Shown here: positions 31,977-37,769 of the stretch, in pieces | How positions within the stretch are numbered: position 1 is the first letter of the stretch | How the letters are laid out: each line of letters begins with the position of its first letter | From: Clostridiales bacterium | Lineage (GTDB): Bacteria; Bacillota; Clostridia; Saccharofermentanales; Saccharofermentanaceae | Length of the DNA stretch: 37,769 nucleotides | Assembly (NCBI GenBank): GCA_017527865.1 | Contig: JAFXPN010000036.1 | Span: forward strand, 1 to 37,769 | Direction of reading: 5' to 3' | Program-made: the position numbers and the translations under genes | The notes under the pieces: generated by a model | What the model saw: only the letters and a program-made list of their open reading frames with translations | Told to the model about the DNA's origin: nothing | Database searches by the model: none

Positions 31977-32850
31977 CGGTCTTCGCCTCCGGAACGTAAG
32001 CGGGGGTCTTTATCAGGAACACAGCTGATACTATTCCGATGACAGTCAATACAATGTATATGATCATGTTTGCCGAATCGGACAGACCGAGTTTGGCGGA
32101 AACGATCTCTCCTCCGAATGAGATCATGTTATTTACTATGTGGACGATGCATGCCATACGGATATTACCGAATTTGTATGCCACAAGGCCGAATGTCATT
32201 CCCAGCAGGACTGCATATGAGCTTTGTACCAGATTCAAGTGTGCGATTCCGAAGAACAACGCCTGTATGAACAGAACGAGACCTATCGGCAGACCGGACC
32301 TTCTGAGATAGCTTTGTGTTACTCCGCGGAACATCAGATCTTCTGCTATGGGTCCCAATATGCTTCCGTAGACGACAGTCGTTATAAGATTGCTTCCGAG
32401 TCCGGAGCTGTCCATAATCTGATCGAAATTGTCCATGAGATTGGGTGACAGCATGATGAGCAGGTTTAATACAAGATTGATCAAGCCCCAGGTTCCCAAC
32501 GAAGCGCCCAGGGCCAGGGCAACCTTTTTCCCGGGGAATGCTTCCCTGAAAGTCTGAACCGGAAGCTTCTTAAGAAAAGCTTTCCTGTACCAGAAATAGA
32601 AAATGATGATGGATACCACCGCATATATCATAAAACCGATCATGAGTGCGAACTGAGCTTCGTCAGACGCGAGAACGCTTATATCGATCTCTTTGATTCC
32701 GGCCTTAGCATTCATGTAAAAGCCGATAAGTATCGCAGGAAAAGTGCAAATCGTATTAAGCGTGAGCATGATGATGAGCGGCAGAACGGATATGAGTATA
32801 TCGTTGATGCTGATCTTTTTGCGTACCGCTGCAGGTGTTGTTTCTGACAT
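31960..32850 (-). CDS. CPBP-family intramembrane glutamic protease
   Basis: Integral membrane protein of 296 aa related to CAAX prenyl protease 2 (Rce1/ABI family). The active-site motifs are AEDLMFRGV (E170-D171 and R175; the family usually has E-E-x-x-x-R, so the second acid is D here), FFGIAHLN (H204) and HIVNN (H237, N241). About eight membrane helices are present. Many members are linked to bacteriocin self-immunity or to surface-protein processing. AAGGAGG is 7 bases before the start. The stop overlaps the symporter gene tail by 17 bases, convergent. Confidence 0.88.
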   Translation of the reverse strand: MSETTPAAVRKKISINDILISVLPLIIMLTLNTICTFPAILIGFYMNAKAGIKEIDISVLASDEAQFALMIGFMIYAVVSIIIFYFWYRKAFLKKLPVQTFREAFPGKKVALALGASLGTWGLINLVLNLLIMLSPNLMDNFDQIMDSSGLGSNLITTVVYGSILGPIAEDLMFRGVTQSYLRRSGLPIGLVLFIQALFFGIAHLNLVQSSYAVLLGMTFGLVAYKFGNIRMACIVHIVNNMISFGGEIVSAKLGLSDSANMIIYIVLTVIGIVSAVFLIKTPAYVPEAKTVSQQA

Positions 32851-32882
32851 ATGAATGCCTCCTTGATCGTTTCTGCTGTGCC

Positions 32883-32888
32883 ATTATA
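32883..32888 (-). promoter_or_regulatory. Candidate -10 of the CPBP gene
   Basis: On the reverse strand TATAAT is at 32888-32883, 33 bases before the CPBP start, in the 82-base gap after the YidC-fusion gene. The -35 region is weak (TTGTCA lies 20 bases upstream, longer than ideal). Confidence 0.4.
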
Positions 32889-32932
32889 CTTAAGCGGGGT
32901 TAATATAATGACAAGTAAAGTTAAAGATTTGT

Positions 32933-35563
32933 TTAAGACGGATCTTCTTCGTAAAGACTCCAGTTATCGTCATCGTATATATTGTCGCGAACGGAAAGCC
33001 AATAAGCGTTGGGGTCTTGGAAGGTGTTGCCGTTGTTCGTATATATGTTGAGTTCTTCCGATATGAGGATGAGCTGTTCCCCGTTCTTGGGTTCAGTGTT
33101 GATCGGATTACCCGTGAAGGGGTTGACAGGGTCATTGATGATACCACCGAGCGCCAGAGAAGGCGTGTCTGCATTGGTCATGAATTCATATGATGTCGTA
33201 AATCCCGATGCATTATAATCTTTGACCAGGAGCACGGCATTTACCGCCTGAGCATCGAATTCCGGATCTTCTACAAGAAGATCGTCGAATTGCCTGAGTT
33301 CACTTCCGTGGTCGGATACTATGATGATGCGCGTATTGTCATAAAGATCATTCGCGCGAAGGCAGTCGAACCAGTTTCCCAGGGCTATGCAGGCTTCCAT
33401 GTTGCACTCGTAACTCGCGTATGCGAGGTAGTCCGTATCCATGTGCATGGTGACTCCGTTTACCGTGAACCTGTCCGTATGAGCCTCATCGTATTCCGTG
33501 TTGTCTATCACCGGTGCGGCGATATATTCGGGTTCCTGAAGCAGACAGATATCATGCGTGGTTCCGTTCGAGAGCATGAAGAAGCAGTTTGTATCTTCAT
33601 CCGTCGGAGCAGTTACGCTGCTCAAAGCGTCGAGGACTGTATGCTCTTGTATATGCTGTTCATGGAGTCCTGACTGAGTATGAAGGGAATTTCCCGTATA
33701 TGATGAACCTGCATATCCGTTATAGTACAGATCTGTGTTGTTGTAAGATCCGTCGGAGTATGCAAACGGCTGCAGTAACAGTGGAAGTGTCTTCATTAAT
33801 CCGAAGCAGAACAGATTCCTGTTAAGGCGCAGCTCATATTCCTCTCCGGCATTCTGAAGATAGTCGCTCCTGTCGTTGAACAGACCGGACATATGGTAAG
33901 CGGTGACTCCGTCCATGCCGTCATAGATGCTAAGATCGGGTATCCATTGATAACCTGCGTAAGTCGGATCGGCTACGGTCACGGTCCAACCGTTTCCGGA
34001 AAAGACTGAAGGCAGTACGAGCAGGGATTCATTGTGTTTTGAAGCAAGTGTCTCCTCTGTCCTCGCATTGATATTAGCGGGAGTGTAATCATATCCGCCG
34101 AATAAAGCGGGGGCTCCGAAGTTCGTGTATTTTCCGAACGAGACGGTATTGGGATAGTAGGTGAATCCGTCAAACTGCGCCGCTACGTCAGGACGTTCAT
34201 TCATGATGTAGGGGATATAGGCGCTGTTCATCTTGTCCATCATCAGTATGACTGTATTCATGCCGGTTGTTGACAACGGAATGCTTACATCCTCCGCCTT
34301 ATTGCGGAATGAACTGTTGTACTCGGAAGAGAAGATCACGGTTACGGCTGAATACATCACCGCAAGTAATACTGTTACAACGAGGAGCGTTGTTACTGCG
34401 TAAAGAGAGATTTTCTTAAATCTTTTGACCAGAAAGATGATCACTGCAAAGAGCGCTATGTTAGCAGCAAGATTAATGATGATGTCCTGTATCTCAAATT
34501 CCATGTGATAAGGATAAATGAGTTTCTTGGACAGAAAACCGAAATTCCTGTTGAAAAGGATATAGTTCAAGATCCCGGTGACTGCGAGGGCAGTGAGCGC
34601 CGGAGCCGACAGGATGTAATTACCCTTATTCGTAAGGAATATAAACAGAGGTATCCATATGAGAAAAGCGCCTCCAGCAGTCAAAGCGTTCGGGATGATA
34701 TAGAGCGAAGGATCATGAGGAGCGCCCGAGAAAGTATTGATGAATTCCGCAGGATTCTGGGAGATGATGCTCGCGGGTATCATTATGCCTGTCATAACTG
34801 CAAGTGCCGCGCATGACAGTATGATGATCGTGAAATTGGTACGCCGGAGCTTGGGATATACCGCCGGAGTCTTGTTCACGCCCGTACTCTTTTTATAATG
34901 CATAACGATATTCTTGCAAAGCGAGAAGATGTTGTTAAGCGTCCAGTAGAATACGAGTCCTGCAGGAGAATCATAGAGCAGCACCAGGAAGACAAGGGCA
35001 ATTAGAATGAGCTTGATCTTATCTTTGACATTGCCCTTCTCGGAATAGATGAACCCCGAGATGATATTGATGACAGTCATCAATACGGGAAGAAGATTGA
35101 TGCTTAATGCTCCGATCCTGATCAATGCATCAGGCGCTCCAAGATCGGGTATCGGGCCTAACGATATGCCCTGAAGTATCTTAAGCCCCGACAGGAAACT
35201 GTAAGCCGCGATGAAGAAGGGGATCTGAAGGAATAAGGAAACGGATTCCTTCAGCACATCCGTCGTTCTGTAACCGTTCTCGCGGTAGTAAGTCTGGAGC
35301 ATCATGACCTTCTCATCGCCCTTGAACTTTTGCTTTATGAAATCGGTCCAGTATTTCATGGAGGCTTTCTTGGCCTTCTGCTGTCTCTCGAGCTTGTCTG
35401 CACGGAAGTACAGGGGAAGGAGCAGGAAGTTTACTGCGAGGCTCATGATGAATATGGAGAGTCCTGCGTTTCCCGTGAGTTTATACGCATAGAAGAATAT
35501 GACTTCAAACAGAAGCTTCAACGGTTCGACGAATAAGAAGAAGAGGTAATCGATTATTGTCAT
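32933..35563 (-). CDS. YidC/Oxa1-like domain fused to LtaS/sulfatase-like extracellular domain (complete copy)
   Basis: An 876-residue fusion. Residues 1-222 match YidC/Oxa1 (GNAGLSIFIMSLAV, LQIPFFIAAYSFLSGL, SPAGLVFYWTLNNIFSL). The arginine normally in the hydrophilic groove is N45 (AVNFLLLPL). Residues 240-410 add about five membrane helices. Residues 425-876 are an alkaline-phosphatase-superfamily domain: metal D443 in ILMMDKMNS, likely nucleophile T480 in KYTNFGAPALFGGYDY, TTHDI, and D751-H752 in IIVSDHG. The arrangement recalls lipoteichoic acid synthase, so transfer of a phosphoglycerol or similar group outside the membrane is plausible. It follows the sister gene by 10 bases with no strong RBS, so they share a transcript. 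Confidence 0.85.
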   Translation of the reverse strand: MTIIDYLFFLFVEPLKLLFEVIFFYAYKLTGNAGLSIFIMSLAVNFLLLPLYFRADKLERQQKAKKASMKYWTDFIKQKFKGDEKVMMLQTYYRENGYRTTDVLKESVSLFLQIPFFIAAYSFLSGLKILQGISLGPIPDLGAPDALIRIGALSINLLPVLMTVINIISGFIYSEKGNVKDKIKLILIALVFLVLLYDSPAGLVFYWTLNNIFSLCKNIVMHYKKSTGVNKTPAVYPKLRRTNFTIIILSCAALAVMTGIMIPASIISQNPAEFINTFSGAPHDPSLYIIPNALTAGGAFLIWIPLFIFLTNKGNYILSAPALTALAVTGILNYILFNRNFGFLSKKLIYPYHMEFEIQDIIINLAANIALFAVIIFLVKRFKKISLYAVTTLLVVTVLLAVMYSAVTVIFSSEYNSSFRNKAEDVSIPLSTTGMNTVILMMDKMNSAYIPYIMNERPDVAAQFDGFTYYPNTVSFGKYTNFGAPALFGGYDYTPANINARTEETLASKHNESLLVLPSVFSGNGWTVTVADPTYAGYQWIPDLSIYDGMDGVTAYHMSGLFNDRSDYLQNAGEEYELRLNRNLFCFGLMKTLPLLLQPFAYSDGSYNNTDLYYNGYAGSSYTGNSLHTQSGLHEQHIQEHTVLDALSSVTAPTDEDTNCFFMLSNGTTHDICLLQEPEYIAAPVIDNTEYDEAHTDRFTVNGVTMHMDTDYLAYASYECNMEACIALGNWFDCLRANDLYDNTRIIIVSDHGSELRQFDDLLVEDPEFDAQAVNAVLLVKDYNASGFTTSYEFMTNADTPSLALGGIINDPVNPFTGNPINTEPKNGEQLILISEELNIYTNNGNTFQDPNAYWLSVRDNIYDDDNWSLYEEDPS
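34905..35131. repeat. 227-bp near-identical block shared with 37543-37769
   Basis: Base-by-base reading of the two tandem genes shows 10 mismatches and no gaps over 227 bp, about 96 percent identity, ending sharply at 34905/37543. It encodes the distal part of the YidC domain, with one conservative amino acid change. Flanking sequence on the downstream side is unrelated at the DNA level. The other edge cannot be seen because the second copy leaves the window. Confidence 0.85.
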
Positions 35564-35573
35564 GATTCAGATG

Positions 35574-37769
35574 TCAGTTCGGATCTCCTTCATAAAGTCT
35601 CCAGTTGCTCTCTTCAAATATATTATCGCGGACCGTGAGCCAGCGGCGGTCTGCTTCTTCAAAACGGGTGCCGTTGTTGATGAGTACGTTTCCGCTTCCC
35701 GATAAGTATATCAGCTGGTCGTCTTCTTTGGCATTTTGATCGATGGGATTGCCTGTAAACGGGTTGACCGGGTGATCGATGATGCCTTCCAAAGCAAGCG
35801 CGGGTGTATCCGCATTTGTCATGAAGTCATATGAAACGGTAAATCCTTCTGCGCCGTAATCCTTTACGAGCAGGACCGGATTTACGGATTGGGCATCGAG
35901 ATCCACCGAATCAAACAGCAGATCGTCAAACTGATGGATGCCGTAGCCGTGATCTGCAACGATTATGATGCGCGTGTTGTCATATACATCATTTGCACGC
36001 AGATAATCGAACCAGTCGCCGAGGAGTATGCATGCCGACATGCTGCATTCGTATTGGGCATATGAGAGATAATCATCCATATGCATCGTTTCCCCGTTAA
36101 CGGTGAATCTGTCACCGTGTGTACTGTCATATTCGGTATTATCGACGATCTGAGCCGGTTCATAGGAGGGTTCTTCAAGCAGGCTGATATCGTGAGTCGT
36201 ATTGTTGGAGAACATAAAGAAACAGTCAGTATCGTCGCTGTTGATGTCCGTGATATCTTCAAGAGACTCAAGGACCAGTCGGGCTGATATATATGATTCA
36301 TCTATTCCCGCCTGCGTGTGCGCAGGGTCGGATAACCGGGATATATCGGAGTTGTCGGCGGCATAAAGATTCATATCGGCATAAGATCCGCCCGCGTATA
36401 TTACGGACTGAAGAAGATACGGCATGGTCTTCATTAATCCGTAACAGAAAAGATTGCGGTTAAGTCTCGTCTCGTAGTCTTCTCCGAGTCTGTACAGAAT
36501 ATCGCTTCCGCCTGTCAGCACGCCTTCGAGATTATATGCATGTATATCTTTATTATCATCATATATGCTCACATCCGATATCCATTCATAATTGGCATAT
36601 GTAGGATCGCCTACGGTTACATTCCAGCCCTCCTGCGCGAAAAGCTGCGGCATGACCCTTAAAGCCTCATTGTGTTTATCCACGAGCAGTTCCCCGGATC
36701 TGGCATTGATATTTGCCGGAGAGTAATCATATCCGCCGAACAGTGCGGGAGATGCATTGTTGGTGCTGTGTCCCAGCGAGATGGTGTTGGGATAATATGT
36801 GAATCCTGAAAACTGTTCCGCTACATCCGGCCGTTCGTTGAAGATATACGGAATATACCCGCTGATCATCCTGTCCATCATAATGACTACTACATTCTTT
36901 CCCGTTGAAGTCATCGGAACCGATACCTGTTCTTCTGTGTTGGCGTAGCTGTAATTGTGTCCTGCCGTAATGATAAGACTCATCACGATGTTGATCCCGG
37001 ATATTGCAATGACCGCTGCAAGGAGTGCGCCGAGGAGAAGCTTCCTGTATTTAAAGAGCTTGAGAAAGATAAAGGCAGCGGCAGCCAGAAGTCCGATGTC
37101 GATCAGAAGATTTATCAGCATCTCGGATGGCAGAAAACGCATGGCGTATTCGTATATGAGCTTCTTGGACAGGTTGCCGAAGTTCCTGTTGAGCAGGACG
37201 TAATTTACTGTGCCCGTAACCGCAAAAGCCGGAAACAGCAGCGACAGCTTGTCCTTTGTCCTTGATGAAGCAAGACCGGTGAACAACGGTATCCAGATGA
37301 GGAAAGCCCCGGCGGCGATGAGCGCGCTGCTCAGGATGTACAGCACCGGATTGCAGGGATCTGTGCCGAAAGGCTTTACCAATTCGGTAGGATTCTCGGA
37401 TATCACATCAGCCGGGATCATTATACCCGTGAGAACGGCGAGCACAGTACAGGAAAGCATTGTGACCGCATTATCAGGTCCGGTCTTTCCTGAAGTGTTT
37501 ACGCTTTTTTCTTTTTCTGTTCTTGTCGGGATATACGTTGTTACGATGTTCTTGCAAAGCGAGAAGATATTGTTGAGCGTCCAGTAGAATACGAGTCCGG
37601 CAGGAGAATCATAGAGCAGCACCAGGAAGACAAGGGCGATGAGAATGAGCTTGATCTTATCTTTGATATTACCCTTCTCTGAATAGATGAACCCCGAGAT
37701 GATATTGATGACAGTCATCAATACGGGAAGAAGATTGATGCTTAAAGCTCCGATCCTGATCAATGCATC
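35574..37769 (-). CDS. Second YidC-LtaS/sulfatase-like fusion, 5' end outside window
   Basis: Partial paralogue of the gene at 32933-35563: its 5' end lies beyond the window edge, and the frame is open to the last base (codons D-A-L-I-R-I-G). It contains the last part of the YidC domain (SPAGLVFYWTLNNIFSL), the extra membrane helices and the full catalytic domain: metal motif VIMMDRMISGYIP, nucleophile region STNNASPALFGGYDYSP, TTHDI and VADHG. By eye the catalytic domains are about 60 percent identical in protein, but the YidC end is nearly identical in DNA. It is upstream of, and probably co-transcribed with, the sister gene. Confidence 0.85.
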   Translation of the reverse strand, partial: DALIRIGALSINLLPVLMTVINIISGFIYSEKGNIKDKIKLILIALVFLVLLYDSPAGLVFYWTLNNIFSLCKNIVTTYIPTRTEKEKSVNTSGKTGPDNAVTMLSCTVLAVLTGIMIPADVISENPTELVKPFGTDPCNPVLYILSSALIAAGAFLIWIPLFTGLASSRTKDKLSLLFPAFAVTGTVNYVLLNRNFGNLSKKLIYEYAMRFLPSEMLINLLIDIGLLAAAAFIFLKLFKYRKLLLGALLAAVIAISGINIVMSLIITAGHNYSYANTEEQVSVPMTSTGKNVVVIMMDRMISGYIPYIFNERPDVAEQFSGFTYYPNTISLGHSTNNASPALFGGYDYSPANINARSGELLVDKHNEALRVMPQLFAQEGWNVTVGDPTYANYEWISDVSIYDDNKDIHAYNLEGVLTGGSDILYRLGEDYETRLNRNLFCYGLMKTMPYLLQSVIYAGGSYADMNLYAADNSDISRLSDPAHTQAGIDESYISARLVLESLEDITDINSDDTDCFFMFSNNTTHDISLLEEPSYEPAQIVDNTEYDSTHGDRFTVNGETMHMDDYLSYAQYECSMSACILLGDWFDYLRANDVYDNTRIIIVADHGYGIHQFDDLLFDSVDLDAQSVNPVLLVKDYGAEGFTVSYDFMTNADTPALALEGIIDHPVNPFTGNPIDQNAKEDDQLIYLSGSGNVLINNGTRFEEADRRWLTVRDNIFEESNWRLYEGDPN

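Overview
The window looks like a chromosomal segment of an anaerobic member of the Firmicutes, most likely class Clostridia. The evidence is strong AGGAGG-type ribosome binding sites, dense gene strings with 4- to 8-base start/stop overlaps, a desulfoferrodoxin-type superoxide reductase, an AmmeMemoRadiSam gene set, a DUF6472-like small cysteine protein, and many families common in gut and rumen clostridia (LytTR/DUF3021, C_GCAxxG_C_C, TIGR02172-like kinase, CPBP protease). I see no rRNA, tRNA, CRISPR array, insertion sequence or prophage. Genus cannot be fixed by eye.

Layout. 1-1.9 kb: an unassigned non-coding stretch, a small acidic protein, a GNAT acetyltransferase, an orphan ribosome binding site and start codon, and an unknown reverse-strand gene. 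1.9-5.8 kb: an AraC regulator divergent from an operon of three oxidoreductases (extended SDR, classical SDR, iron-type alcohol dehydrogenase). 5.8-7.7 kb: a small cysteine protein, a NUDIX hydrolase and MnmA. 7.8-9.8 kb: a membrane-anchored alpha/beta hydrolase in an operon with a LytTR regulator and its DUF3021 membrane partner, preceded by a candidate LytTR operator. 9.8-14.2 kb: a redox cysteine protein, a small DMT-type membrane protein, a large class III adenylate cyclase receptor and an unknown membrane-anchored protein. 14.4-22.8 kb: a long forward string of small genes (SCP2, membrane protein, TfoX-N, three GNATs, DUF6472-like, DinB-like, deoxyinosine glycosylase, MmcQ-EVE fusion, a decayed GNAT tail) ending in a two-gene ABC exporter. 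22.8-23.7 kb: a reverse-strand methyltransferase with a promoter and a leader that looks like an attenuator. 23.8-26.8 kb: AmmeMemoRadiSam (MEMO-like, AMMECR1, radical SAM) with a YdcF-type gene embedded. 26.9-32.9 kb: GH31 alpha-xylosidase, superoxide reductase, STAS-kinase fusion, SNF-type sodium symporter, CPBP protease. 32.9-37.8 kb: two tandem reverse-strand giant fusions of a YidC/Oxa1-like domain to an LtaS/sulfatase-like extracellular domain; the second runs off the window.

The most unusual content is the pair of YidC-phosphotransferase fusions. They lack the usual YidC groove arginine (visible in the complete copy) and share a near-identical 227-bp block inside otherwise diverged genes, which suggests recent gene conversion. 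Next come the putative ribosome-controlled attenuator in front of the methyltransferase, the LytTR operator with canonical geometry, the STAS-APH kinase fusion, and the poorly understood AmmeMemoRadiSam operon.
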